Positions 7,128 to 15,956 of a stretch of DNA of 43,522 bases are shown here, piece by piece. The DNA lies in assembly GCA_003818505.1 (NCBI GenBank), contig RPRI01000031.1:1-43522 (forward strand), in the 5' to 3' direction. Position 1 is the first letter of the stretch. Each line of letters starts with the position of its first letter. Below the pieces are notes generated by a model. It ran no database searches. It saw only the letters and a program-made list of their open reading frames with translations, and was not told the origin of the DNA. This DNA is from Desulfobacteraceae bacterium (GTDB lineage: Bacteria > Desulfobacterota > Desulfobacteria > Desulfobacterales > RPRI01). The translations under genes and the position numbers were made by a program.

Positions 7128-9287
7128 GTGAAAGCGGAAAAATCGGATAAAACGGCTTTTGTGATGCTGATGACGTCGCTTGTCATGAGCGTGATTCTTT
7201 TCGGGGCAGTTCATGCTTACACATACAGCTTCGTGTTTCTAATGATATTCACCGCATCGTTATTCCTTATTAATAAAAATATTATAAAAGACTTAAGAAC
7301 CGAGAAATATTCATACAGTCACTTAAAAACCGATCTCGATATTATTTTCTATCTGTTTCTCTCATACCTCCTGTTTCAGATAATACTGCTTCCCGAATTC
7401 ATCGTACGAGCGATCTCACCCGAAGCCCTTGCAGTCGGGAAAATGGCGCGTTCCCCTCTGCGCGCTTATGAGCAGGCAAAGAGCGCATGGTTTGCCCTCT
7501 CCCCGTATGCATATCCTGTTCGCCAGTCCTTTATCAGGATCGTTGCATACTGGCTGCTTTTCAGGTGTCTTGTTGAGACACTCAACACGAGAGCCCGCAT
7601 AAACACTGCCGTTGCGACCATTCTAATCCTGGGTTCTTTCGAGGCGTTGTACGGTCTTATCGAGACCTATTCAGGACATTCGCATATTTTATGGTTTAAA
7701 AGAATCGAGCACATAAAAGATCTTTCAGGTACCTACATAAACAGGAACCATTTTGCCGGCTTGATGGGAATTGGCCTTCTCCTTGCCACAGGCTTTGCAG
7801 GAGCGTTATCTGAAAAGAAAAAGAAGCGCAGCGGGATTAAATCGAACTGGGAAAAGAGCTTCAGGACAAGGCTTTCGGAATTGTTCTCGAAAGACCGCAA
7901 CTATGCAAAAAAGATCCTGGTCATAACATCCGCTATTGTCATGGGCCTCGGGCTTATCCTTTCCGCTTCAAGAGGAGGAATGATATCCGCATCAATTGCA
8001 ATGTTTTTCATGGGGATCATGTTTCTGTCCAAAAAAGAGCATCGCAGAAAAGGCTTTCTGCTTCTTACCATGTTCCTCGTCATATTCATCTATGCCTATA
8101 ATGTCGGCATAGATTATTCGTTAAAGAGGTTCGACCATATTTCAGGCGACTATGAGACAAGGAAAAGATACGCTCTGAAAACATTTGAGATATTTGAAGA
8201 TTATAGAATAACCGGCGCCGGAATAGGTAATTTTCAATATCTCTATCCGAGGTACCAGTCTTCCGAAGATAAAAAACAATATTTTATGTATGCTCATAAC
8301 GACTGGCTCCAGTTTGCCGCAGAAGCTGGAATCACAGGATTCGCCTTATTGGTTACGTGCATTTCCATTTATATCTATTTTACGATAAAACGCTGGAGTG
8401 CAAGAAGCAATTCGTATTCGATATGTCTCGGCGCAGTCCCTTTGGCCGTTCTTGCTGCTATGGGGATCCACTCATATTCAGATTTCAATCTTCATATACC
8501 GGCCAATTTCATGATGATGGTCTCAATCGCTGCAATCGGTTACAGCGCTCTGAATCTTGAAAAGCGATATCACAATGAAAAAATCCGGTACAAGTATATC
8601 AGCCTTGATCTTAATCGAAAAGGAAAGCTCCTGCTGCTTTTTTTTGCAGGATTCATACTCTGGTCAGGGATATATTCTTTCCGCCATCTGGTTGCAGAGT
8701 CATTGATCAATACAGTTCCCAATTCAACATTGAACAGAGAAAGGTATCCTTCGCCAGGAAAGATCAGCGCTGCGATAACATGGGACGGCGGGAACGCGGA
8801 ATACAGATTCAGGCTTGCCGAAAACCTGATTATCGCACGAAACAATGAACCGGATGATAAAATCAGAATTGAATATCTCGAAAAGATTATTGATGCCCTC
8901 GAGAATGCGGTACGCCTAAATCCCATGAATGCCGAGTATCATTTAAGGCTCGGCTGGGAATATAGCCATATGTGGGAAAAGCCCGACTACCATCAAAAGT
9001 GGATTCCAGCGGCGGATATTTACATGGAAAGGGCCGCATATTTTGCAGGAGAGAAGAATCCGAATCTCCATGTGGAACTTGGAAACTACTGGATCATGCG
9101 TTCAAAAACGGTTGATCCCTCAGCAAACCGTCTCTGTGATTCGGAATTCATCAGGGCCGGCTGGCATTATCAAAAGGCAATCGAGCTTGAACCGGCAGAT
9201 AAGAAATTGAAGGATAAAATAAGAAAATATATCTGGAATTTTTACCCTGATGAAGAATTTTTAAAAACAGTTATCAGTTACCGGTGA
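7128..9287 (+). CDS. O-antigen ligase / polymerase (Wzy_C family) with C-terminal TPR
   Basis: A 719-residue multi-spanning inner-membrane protein. About a dozen hydrophobic segments cover residues 8-525. The Wzy_C signature is seen as GTYINRNHFAG (about 201-211), SASRGG (279-284), GAGIGNF (363-369) and AHNDWLQFAAEAG (389-401). Residues about 580-700 are soluble and contain TPR-like helices (ALENAVRLNPMNAEYHLRLG). Members either polymerise undecaprenyl-linked repeat units (Wzy) or ligate the glycan to an acceptor (WaaL); sequence alone does not separate the two, but the TPR tail is common in exopolysaccharide polymerases or ligases. The start is a GTG at 7128 with a weak purine-rich site about 13 bases upstream. 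The last codons and the stop lie in repeat words (TTATCAGTTACCGGTGATC). Confidence 0.88.
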   Translation: MKAEKSDKTAFVMLMTSLVMSVILFGAVHAYTYSFVFLMIFTASLFLINKNIIKDLRTEKYSYSHLKTDLDIIFYLFLSYLLFQIILLPEFIVRAISPEALAVGKMARSPLRAYEQAKSAWFALSPYAYPVRQSFIRIVAYWLLFRCLVETLNTRARINTAVATILILGSFEALYGLIETYSGHSHILWFKRIEHIKDLSGTYINRNHFAGLMGIGLLLATGFAGALSEKKKKRSGIKSNWEKSFRTRLSELFSKDRNYAKKILVITSAIVMGLGLILSASRGGMISASIAMFFMGIMFLSKKEHRRKGFLLLTMFLVIFIYAYNVGIDYSLKRFDHISGDYETRKRYALKTFEIFEDYRITGAGIGNFQYLYPRYQSSEDKKQYFMYAHNDWLQFAAEAGITGFALLVTCISIYIYFTIKRWSARSNSYSICLGAVPLAVLAAMGIHSYSDFNLHIPANFMMMVSIAAIGYSALNLEKRYHNEKIRYKYISLDLNRKGKLLLLFFAGFILWSGIYSFRHLVAESLINTVPNSTLNRERYPSPGKISAAITWDGGNAEYRFRLAENLIIARNNEPDDKIRIEYLEKIIDALENAVRLNPMNAEYHLRLGWEYSHMWEKPDYHQKWIPAADIYMERAAYFAGEKNPNLHVELGNYWIMRSKTVDPSANRLCDSEFIRAGWHYQKAIELEPADKKLKDKIRKYIWNFYPDEEFLKTVISYR

Positions 9288-9360
9288 TCAGTTATCAGCC
9301 CACGATATTCGATGTGCGATATTCGAAGTCCGGCTGACGCCTCACGCCTTACGTCTCACG
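9265..9360 (-). repeat. Degenerate word-like repeat tract, block 2
   Basis: Between two convergent genes lie words such as CAGTTATCAG (twice), CGATATTCGATGTGCGATATTCG and CTCACGCCTTACGTCTCACG. Bases 9303-9325 match 21 of 23 positions of block 1 in inverted orientation. The tract supplies the last codons and stop of the ligase gene (plus strand) and the last five codons (VRRKA) and stop of the minus-strand gene ending at 9342. Confidence 0.65.
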
Positions 9361-10154
9361 ATTATTAAAATTGTTACTGCTATAAGAATGATTATGCAAA
9401 AAAGCGGATACCACTTAAAGAGAACAGGTTTTTCTTCGACTCCGGCCGTCCCTTCCGATTTTACGGAATAGATTATTCCATCCTTCTCATACCATGCAAC
9501 GGCAAGAATCTTTCCTCTCTGGTTGATTGATTTCTCCTTTTCAATCACAACGGTTTCTTCAACTTTACTATTTGGAGGAACTTTGGTTTGAATTAAGGCA
9601 TCTCCGGCTGTATATCCGTCAGAAAGGAAAAAGGCGATTACAGGAGAAAGAGGGCTGTTGCCTGAATTATTTATCGAAATCACCATTTTCTTTTTCGCTT
9701 CCATGAAAGCGCGCATATTGAAGAGAGGCGGTTTGAGTTCAAGGGAAAGCTCCGGCTTCTTATCCGTGTCTGATATTTTACATGGAAAAGGGAAATATTC
9801 AAAAATCCTGTGAGAGGTTCCGTTTTGCTCCTCGAAGCTAACTCTTGCAACGAGCATGTGCATGCCGGGTTTCAAACCGGGGATGCTTATGGTCTCATTA
9901 AATTTTAATATGCCGTCAGGGGGGTTATCGCCCAGATTGTCGAATTTCTGCGCCCAGTCTTCCATGAACAATGAAAGGGTTGCTCTATAAGCGGTTGAGT
10001 TTCCCATGTTTGCTATTTTTGCCTGTATGGCAATGTCGCTTTTTTTATTAACGGAGCAGGAGAGCTCGATTTTTGTGTTTATCACGCCTGCGTCGGCAAC
10101 GGATGGTGTCAGGAATAATGAAAACAGCAGGATATATTTTAAATGATGCCACAT
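9342..10154 (-). CDS. Membrane-anchored beta-sandwich protein of unknown function
   Basis: I do not recognise a named family. The 270-residue protein starts with a signal peptide (MWHHLKYILLFSLFLTPSVADA). Two beta-rich segments follow, about 27-130 and 137-235, with CARDB/NEW3-like phrases such as IQAKIANMGNSTAYRATLSLF and VISINNSGNSPLSP. It ends in one membrane helix (WYPLFCIIILIAVTILIIV) and a short basic tail, so it should be anchored in the inner membrane with its sandwiches in the periplasm. It is the last gene of the minus-strand operon, 63 bases after the GT-C gene. The final residues VRRKA come from repeat DNA. It may hold or present a substrate for the membrane glycosyltransferase (inference). 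Confidence 0.6.
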   Translation of the reverse strand: MWHHLKYILLFSLFLTPSVADAGVINTKIELSCSVNKKSDIAIQAKIANMGNSTAYRATLSLFMEDWAQKFDNLGDNPPDGILKFNETISIPGLKPGMHMLVARVSFEEQNGTSHRIFEYFPFPCKISDTDKKPELSLELKPPLFNMRAFMEAKKKMVISINNSGNSPLSPVIAFFLSDGYTAGDALIQTKVPPNSKVEETVVIEKEKSINQRGKILAVAWYEKDGIIYSVKSEGTAGVEEKPVLFKWYPLFCIIILIAVTILIIVRRKA

Positions 10155-10189
10155 ATATTATATTTCCAAATTTATTTCATATTCGTTAG

Positions 10190-10320
10190 TCGTAAGTCGT
10201 AAGTGGTGTATCTGGTTTCAGGTCCCCGGTTTATGGTCTTTGGTCTGGTGTTTCTGGTTTTTAGTTTCTGGTTTCTTTATGCCTTTGTGCCTCTGAGCCT
10301 TTGCCTCTTCATCTTTTAAC
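10190..10320 (-). repeat. Degenerate word-like repeat tract, block 3
   Basis: Read on the minus strand, the tract consists of words such as AGGCACAAAGGC, GAAACCAGAAACT, AAAGACCATAAACC and ACTTACGACTTACGAC. Bases 10283-10303 match 20 of 21 positions of 7049-7069 in inverted orientation. It spans the end of the GT-C glycosyltransferase gene and encodes the low-complexity C-terminus of that protein. Confidence 0.7.
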
Positions 10321-12020
10321 GAAATCTTATACAGCCCGTACTTGTGATCCTGTTCGCGCGCCGTCGCCACTTCGGTCAGGACATATTTTTCTTTTATGGC
10401 GTCACAGAGCCTTATGTTTCGTATATTTTTCGTGTTGCACCAGTAATTGTAATGAAAATATACATGTCCCTGGTATTTGCCGATGAGCTGTTTTATGAGT
10501 TCCGGCTCTTCAATGCCTGAATATGTCTGTATCGAATTTTGCCCCCATAGAAGAAACATGGCCGGATTCTGGCTTAAGACAATCGAGCGTTTAGGAATGT
10601 TTTGTATGAACTCCTTTGCGTATTTATGATCATACCTTGCGCCCCATGCTTCCTGGCCTTCACGATGCACCATGTTGAAAAAACGGACGGCTGAAAAGAG
10701 TATGAGAAAAACCATCAGAAAAATGCATGTGCTTCGGGGAGAAGGAATAAACGATTCGAGCCTTCTCCTGATCTCATCCGCTCCGGTTCCGGCCAGTATG
10801 GCAAGGGGGAGGAAGGTTAGAAGGGAAAAGCGCACATCAGCCCCGTAATGATAACTGCCGGCGTAAAAGAAGAGAAATATTCCGCAGAAAAGAATAAACC
10901 ATGTCATAAGGCATGCCTTCTGCCTGATGCTTTCTTTCGAAAAGATAAGTCCTGAAAAGGCAAGAGTGGTAAATACGGCCGGAAACTCTTTGTTGTTTAT
11001 ATAAAAAAGTCCGTTTACGGAAAAATTGTTTGAGAAAAAAGAGAGGGCAAACTTGCTTTCTTCAGCTCCCCATGAGTGGCCGCTGACAGCATACAGATGC
11101 ACAAGATGAGGAATGATAAGAACTCCTGCAAAGAGCAAATATGCCCAGAATTTTCTGTCGGCAAACAATCCCGGTGAAAAAAGAAGAATATATGCGGCAA
11201 GCACCGGTATTATGAGTCCGGATTCAGGCCTCATCTGGCATGAAAAGGGGAGTAGGGTCATGAGTAAAAAAAGATACGATGTTTTATAGGTTTTCAGATA
11301 AAGGATGAGCGCCAGAAACGATAATCCTGCAAAGAAAGCGGCTGCGGGCTCCGCAGCAATCGTGTTTCCCCACATCAGGTTCTGTGGAATAAGGCCGAAT
11401 ATAAGAGAGGAAAAAAAGGAGGCGTAAAAGTTGCCGGTCATGTGCCATGTTATAAGGTATGCAAGCATTACGGAGCCTGTGAAAAGAAAATTGTTCAGAA
11501 AGAAGGCATACAGTTCATTAACTCCGAATACCTGGAAAAGAAGGCTGATAAGATACGGCCACCCGCTCGGTTCCTTGTTGTATGAAAGGGAATGCGGATA
11601 ATATTCTTCATATTCGAATGTTCCGTAGTTGCACAGTCCGGTCTGGGTCTTAAGCGCTATGTTCTGGCCGATGTTGGCATATATGTCTTCATCATAATAA
11701 ATACGGTGATCCCGCGGAGCAAAAAAGGATGAGAGCATGAAGACTGCCGCAATGAATGCCGCGATCAATATTCCTTTCCTGTTCAGATAATTCTTAATAT
11801 GCTCCCTGATGGCAGGAAGGCAGAATATGAGGGCTGAGACAACAAGAAAGAAGTTGATATGAAGATTGACCGGAATCCATTTCATCAGGATGTTCTCAAG
11901 CCCGGTTTTGCTGTAGTAGTCTATAAAATAAAGCAGAATGCCGATAACAACAAGATGCCCCAGAAGGAGAAGAACCGGAAAGAACCGGTTGTCAAAGAAT
12001 TTACCGAGTCTTGTTTTCAA
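10218..12020 (-). CDS. GT-C membrane glycosyltransferase (PMT/ArnT-like, GT39 type)
   Basis: A protein of about 600 residues with some 11-12 membrane segments. After the first two or three helices comes RIYYDEDIYANIGQNIA (residue about 107), the acidic pair of the first periplasmic loop that binds metal and lipid-phosphate sugar in GT-C enzymes. CQMRPESG follows near 265. Such enzymes transfer a sugar from a polyprenyl phosphate donor to a glycan, lipid or protein in the periplasm; the DPM1-like GT2 at 15127-15816 in the same operon could make that donor. I chose the TTG at 12018-12020, which has GGAGG nine bases upstream; the ATG at 12053 has no ribosome site and would overlap the previous gene by 53 bases. 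The last 30 residues or so (EEAKAQRHKG onward, then K/Q/H/T-rich) are repeat-derived. Confidence 0.8.
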   Translation of the reverse strand: MKTRLGKFFDNRFFPVLLLLGHLVVIGILLYFIDYYSKTGLENILMKWIPVNLHINFFLVVSALIFCLPAIREHIKNYLNRKGILIAAFIAAVFMLSSFFAPRDHRIYYDEDIYANIGQNIALKTQTGLCNYGTFEYEEYYPHSLSYNKEPSGWPYLISLLFQVFGVNELYAFFLNNFLFTGSVMLAYLITWHMTGNFYASFFSSLIFGLIPQNLMWGNTIAAEPAAAFFAGLSFLALILYLKTYKTSYLFLLMTLLPFSCQMRPESGLIIPVLAAYILLFSPGLFADRKFWAYLLFAGVLIIPHLVHLYAVSGHSWGAEESKFALSFFSNNFSVNGLFYINNKEFPAVFTTLAFSGLIFSKESIRQKACLMTWFILFCGIFLFFYAGSYHYGADVRFSLLTFLPLAILAGTGADEIRRRLESFIPSPRSTCIFLMVFLILFSAVRFFNMVHREGQEAWGARYDHKYAKEFIQNIPKRSIVLSQNPAMFLLWGQNSIQTYSGIEEPELIKQLIGKYQGHVYFHYNYWCNTKNIRNIRLCDAIKEKYVLTEVATAREQDHKYGLYKISLKDEEAKAQRHKGIKKPETKNQKHQTKDHKPGT

Positions 12021-13710
12021 CCAGGAAATCCTCCATGAAAAGATAGCGGGCATCGGTTCTGTAGAATGTGTCGAGGGCGTCGCCGGGGGAGCAGACCACC
12101 GGATCTCCGTGTATATTGAAACTTGTGTTCAATACGACGCCGTAGCCAGTTTTCATTTTTATGTGACCGAGCAGCTCCCTGTACCTCGGATTTTCATCAC
12201 CAACAAAATGCGGCCTGCATGTGCCGTCTAAGTTCACAACCCCCTCCATTGCCTTAATCCGGTCATGCCTCACTGAATAGGCCATTGTCATATAGGGATT
12301 GTTGTCGGTGCCAAGTTTTTCAGTGCAAAGCAGTTCTTTTGCGTCTTCGGCAAGCATGCTCGGACAGAAAGGCTGATACCATACTCTTTTCTTAAGAGCA
12401 AGGTTGAGCCTGTCTTTCAGTCTCCTGTCATCAGCGCGGGCAAGTATGCTTCTGTTTCCAAGAGCTCTCGGACCGGCCTCCATGCGTCCCTGGAACCAGA
12501 GGATGATCTCGTTATTTAATATAAGATCCGCCGCCTTTTTTGCGGGATTACTTATTTTTTCAAAAGAGGCTTTCTCCCTTATAAGGCAGTCAAGGATCTC
12601 CTTTTCGGAATATCCTGGTCCGAGATAAAGATCGGAAAGCCCGCAGTTTGATATCCCTGATTTATGGTAATTTGCTTCAAGAGCGGCGCCTATTGCAAGA
12701 CCGCCGTCTCCCATGTGAGGAAAGACGCTGACCTTTTCGACTTCAGGAAGTTCGCCGAGTCTCTTGTTGAGCTTGATATTTGAGAAAAGGCCTCCTGCCA
12801 GGGCAAGCCTTTTCATTCCTGTTTGCGCCACGGCATTTTGTACAAGTTCCGCAGTTATTTTTTCAACCGTCCTCTGAGCCATGCAGGCAAACTGTTCCGG
12901 AGGATATCTCCAGAAGATTTTCTTCATCTCTTTAAACATACCGGTTGAGCTGTAACCGGAAACGAATGAGAGACCGTCGCATTTTATCATGATTAAAAGA
13001 GGATTCGCCGAATCATCGACAGGGAAGGCATAGTTTGCGAGCGCCATGACCTTTCCCTCGTCTTCGAGTTCCCGCATGTTGAGGAGATTGGTTACATGCT
13101 CGAAAAATACGCCCATCGAGACTTTTGCCGGGATCTTATTAACAGGCCTGAGTCTGCCGTTGCGGTATATCCATACAGATCCCGAAAGGCCGTCTCCCAA
13201 TCCGTCTAATGTTATGACAAGGCATTCGTCAAAACCGCTGCACCGTGCCGCCGTATTTGCATGGCATAAATGATGATCCGGCAGGTGAAGATTGTAGTTG
13301 CAAAATCCCATTTCAGATAGTTTTTTGTCAAAATAAAGCCTGCTCAAATATCTGGAAATAGAATTCGGACCGTACTCGGTAAATCTGTATTTAAACCTTT
13401 TTTTAAGTCCGTCGAAACGCCCCGGCCCTTTCTTTCTGCGCCGTATGAGATAATATTCTTCCTTTAATGACGGAAATATTCTCGTGAGAGTTTTGGCGGT
13501 GTCCGCTGTTGATGCCGCTATTTCGGTAATATCGGAAGGTGCTATTCCGGCGTAAGCGAGACAGGCCTTTATTGAAAGAAGGGGGAATCCGGCCTCCAGT
13601 TTACGTCTCGTAAGCCTTTCCTCGTTTACGGCAAAAGGAATGCTCTCTCCCGCAACAAGGGCAGCGCCTGCATCATGACCGTCCCAGATTCCAAGGATGT
13701 AGTTTCTCAT
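12001..13710 (-). CDS. Carbamoyltransferase (NodU/CmcH/TobZ family)
   Basis: A full-length 569-residue member. The N-terminal domain opens with YILGIWDGHDAGAALV, continues with NEERLTRRK and the metal/carbamoyl-binding DHHLCHA (145-151), and contains ITLDGLGDG. The ATP-grasping part has LAGGLFSNIKLN and GDGGLAIGAAL. The C-terminal domain carries EAGPRALGNRSILA and WYQPFCPSML. The family makes carbamoyl-AMP from carbamoyl phosphate and ATP and moves the carbamoyl group to a hydroxyl of a sugar or antibiotic (known). The start overlaps the stop of the radical SAM gene as ATGA, and its own end overlaps the GT-C start, so it is translationally coupled within the operon. A role in decorating the surface glycan with O-carbamoyl groups is inferred. 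Confidence 0.9.
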   Translation of the reverse strand: MRNYILGIWDGHDAGAALVAGESIPFAVNEERLTRRKLEAGFPLLSIKACLAYAGIAPSDITEIAASTADTAKTLTRIFPSLKEEYYLIRRRKKGPGRFDGLKKRFKYRFTEYGPNSISRYLSRLYFDKKLSEMGFCNYNLHLPDHHLCHANTAARCSGFDECLVITLDGLGDGLSGSVWIYRNGRLRPVNKIPAKVSMGVFFEHVTNLLNMRELEDEGKVMALANYAFPVDDSANPLLIMIKCDGLSFVSGYSSTGMFKEMKKIFWRYPPEQFACMAQRTVEKITAELVQNAVAQTGMKRLALAGGLFSNIKLNKRLGELPEVEKVSVFPHMGDGGLAIGAALEANYHKSGISNCGLSDLYLGPGYSEKEILDCLIREKASFEKISNPAKKAADLILNNEIILWFQGRMEAGPRALGNRSILARADDRRLKDRLNLALKKRVWYQPFCPSMLAEDAKELLCTEKLGTDNNPYMTMAYSVRHDRIKAMEGVVNLDGTCRPHFVGDENPRYRELLGHIKMKTGYGVVLNTSFNIHGDPVVCSPGDALDTFYRTDARYLFMEDFLVENKTR

Positions 13711-15116
13711 CGCCCCTTTACCCAGCCGGAAAAGCTCTTTATGGTAAACGGAATGTTGGTTGCAGCAAAAGGCCCGGCAATCTTAAGAAGCCTGAAAAGA
13801 GCCGAAATTCTTGAATAAAATCTTCTGTACGAATACTGCCTGAAATCGTCGACCCTTTTTGCGGAAAGCCCCGGCAATTCCATGACTGCATGGCTCTGCG
13901 AGAATGAATCGTTTTCCTTCAGCCAGCCTTCCGATATTGCTTCATCATACAGGCCGGTTCCCGGGAAGGGAGAGGCGGCATAGAACTGTGCGATGTCGAG
14001 CGGAAGGTCAAGAGCGAAACTTAAAGTTTGCATCATGCTGCTTTCTGTTTCCCCGGGAAGGCCGTATATAAAGTGGCCGGATGTTATGATCCCAAGCCTG
14101 TGGGCGGTTTCAACAGCTCTTTTCGACTGTATTGTGCGTATCCCCTTTTTTGACCTCCTCAGGATTTCATCCGAGCCCGATTCGAGACCGAAGCTTATCA
14201 TCCACATGCCTGCTTTTTTCATAAGCTCAAGCATATCCCGGTCCACAGTATCCACCCTGCTGTTGCAGGTCCATGATGTTTTTATATTCCTGGAAAGAAG
14301 TTCGCTGCAGAATTCCCTGACATACTCCCTGTCCGCGGTAAATGTGTCGGCCCATATGAAAAAATCATTTACATTATATTTTATCCTGTTGTTTAATATC
14401 TCTTCAATAACATTATTTACCGTCCGTTTCCTCAGTTTTTTCCCATAGTAGATGCCTGCGGTGCAAAACGAGCAGGGAAAGGGGCAGCCTCTCAAGGGAG
14501 CCACAATAAGAAAAGGCCTGTTTTTGAGCGGAAGCCTGTATTTTGTTATGTCAAGATGGTGCCATGCCGGAAAGGGGATTATTCCGGCGTCCATGAAATC
14601 CGAATCAGGATTATGAATTATACCGCCTTTCTTATCTCTAAAGGATATGCCGGGTATGCCGGTGAATTCCTTGTCTTTGCAGGAACAGATTTTCCGGATT
14701 GTCAACTCGGGTTCACCTCTTATGACAATATCAACCGAACTGAGGTTCAATGCCTGCGCGGGCATAACCGATACATGGGTTCCCATGACACAGGTGGTTG
14801 TTTCAGGCGAAACGGATTTAATCGATTCGGCTATGGCTATATCGTATACCAGCGTTGGGGTTCCGGTGTTCCAGATTGCAAAATCGGGCCTGTTCTCTTC
14901 GGCAGAATTTTTCAAACTGTCAAACGAGAGTCCAAGGGCCGGATAATCGGTGACATTGAGCGCATGCCCGTCTTTTTCAAGAAAAGACGATGCCGTTGCA
15001 AGAGTCACCGGGGGCCAGAGGGTGGCCCAGGCGCCTGCCTCCTGCGTGCATCTTCCTTCGCGTATAAAGCCTTTGCCGTCAGGTCCCGGGGGATTGAAGA
15101 GAATAATCTTTGCCAG
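13707..15116 (-). CDS. B12-binding-type radical SAM protein
   Basis: The N-terminal half resembles a cobalamin-binding domain and the centre holds the radical SAM cluster motif CPFPCSFC (residues about 211-218), followed by SAM-binding segments such as WTCNSRVD and SFGLESGSDE. The obvious GTG at 15008 would miss the conserved opening of this family. Reading further upstream in frame gives AKIILFNPPGPDGKGFIREG and more before it. The only start with good spacing is a CTG at 15114-15116, six bases after AAGGAG, so I place the start there (469 residues). The upstream GT2 gene stops 10 bases earlier, which suggests coupling. The family includes methyltransferases and ring-rearranging enzymes; a C-methylation or rearrangement of a sugar or lipid is possible, but the substrate is unknown. 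Confidence 0.82.
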   Translation of the reverse strand: MAKIILFNPPGPDGKGFIREGRCTQEAGAWATLWPPVTLATASSFLEKDGHALNVTDYPALGLSFDSLKNSAEENRPDFAIWNTGTPTLVYDIAIAESIKSVSPETTTCVMGTHVSVMPAQALNLSSVDIVIRGEPELTIRKICSCKDKEFTGIPGISFRDKKGGIIHNPDSDFMDAGIIPFPAWHHLDITKYRLPLKNRPFLIVAPLRGCPFPCSFCTAGIYYGKKLRKRTVNNVIEEILNNRIKYNVNDFFIWADTFTADREYVREFCSELLSRNIKTSWTCNSRVDTVDRDMLELMKKAGMWMISFGLESGSDEILRRSKKGIRTIQSKRAVETAHRLGIITSGHFIYGLPGETESSMMQTLSFALDLPLDIAQFYAASPFPGTGLYDEAISEGWLKENDSFSQSHAVMELPGLSAKRVDDFRQYSYRRFYSRISALFRLLKIAGPFAATNIPFTIKSFSGWVKGR

Positions 15117-15126
15117 GGCGATCTCC

Positions 15127-15816
15127 TTAAAAATAGAGGTACTTCAGCATCGAATAAACATACCGGAATGCGACTTTTCGTAATTTTATTTTTGAATATC
15201 CGGCTATTCTCTCGTATTCGTGCGAAGACACTTCCGCCATGCGGTAGCCTTTCTTTAAAGTCTTTATTATCATTTCCTGCTCTATTGTTGTAATATTTTC
15301 CTTCAGGTCAAGCGCTTTCAACACGCTTGTTTTTATGGCACGGAAACCGTTCTGACTTTCCGACAGCCTCAACTTGAAACGATGGTTTATTAAAGCCGTT
15401 ATAAGGGAGCTTCCCATCAGCCTGAAGCATTCGTCGAAGCCTCCGTGAAGTTCGCTTGAACCGCCGATCAGACGTGATCCGGATACATGATCGGCTCTGT
15501 TTTCAACTATCGGTTGAACAAGTTTTGGAATATCATCAGGATTATGTGAGCCATCGGCATCTATCAGAACCGTTATTTCGTTTCGGATGCCTGGTATGGC
15601 TGAACGAATAGCCTCTCCTTTTCCCTTTTTATGATCAAATATTATCTTAACACCGAGGGATCTGGATACTGATTCTGTTCCGTCATTCGAATGGCCGTCC
15701 ACTACAATAATATCATCAGAGTATTTTTTCGAACGGGTTATAATATCTCCGATTGTGGTTTCTTCATTCAGGGCAGGAATGAGGACCGTAATTTTATTCT
15801 TCAAATTATTATCCAT
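15127..15816 (-). CDS. GT2 glycosyltransferase, polyprenyl-phosphate mannose/glucose synthase-like
   Basis: A 229-residue GT-A fold enzyme of the DPM1-like branch. It opens with KITVLIPALNEETTIGDII, then IIVVDGHSNDGT, then KGKGEAIRSAI, and the acidic LIDADGSHNPDDI that binds the metal and nucleotide. QNGFRAIKTSVL and the EQEM segment follow. It lacks the C-terminal membrane helices of the longer versions. Members charge polyprenyl phosphate with mannose or glucose on the cytoplasmic side for use by GT-C enzymes in the periplasm (known), which fits the GT-C gene three places downstream in the same operon. It is the first gene of the minus-strand operon and is divergent from the FecR gene. No clear ribosome site precedes the ATG. 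Confidence 0.85.
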   Translation of the reverse strand: MDNNLKNKITVLIPALNEETTIGDIITRSKKYSDDIIVVDGHSNDGTESVSRSLGVKIIFDHKKGKGEAIRSAIPGIRNEITVLIDADGSHNPDDIPKLVQPIVENRADHVSGSRLIGGSSELHGGFDECFRLMGSSLITALINHRFKLRLSESQNGFRAIKTSVLKALDLKENITTIEQEMIIKTLKKGYRMAEVSSHEYERIAGYSKIKLRKVAFRYVYSMLKYLYF

Positions 15817-15861
15817 AAATAGAGAAAGTGATATAGCTATTGGAAAATGTTAAAAATATCA

Positions 15862-15890
15862 TTGACTATTTTATTTTATTTTCATATATT
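15862..15890 (+). promoter_or_regulatory. Sigma70-type promoter for the FecR gene
   Basis: TTGACT at 15862-15867 and TATATT at 15885-15890 are separated by exactly 17 bases of very AT-rich DNA. Transcription would start near 15897, giving a leader of about 60 bases before the ATG at 15957. It is the best promoter-like sequence in the window and lies in the divergent gap between the two transcription units. Confidence 0.6.
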
Positions 15891-15956
15891 GCACCTTGGA
15901 AAAATTGTAAACGATTATTTCCATCTGCACGCATTTTACCTACAAGGAGGCTGTCG

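Noticed and set aside
6741-7214. Minus-strand 157-codon ORF
   Set aside because: It lies over the word-like repeats and hairpins, overlaps the ligase start, and its residues show no protein family pattern.
14556-15293. Plus-strand 245-codon ORF
   Set aside because: It is antisense to the radical SAM and GT2 genes, both of which have clear family motifs.
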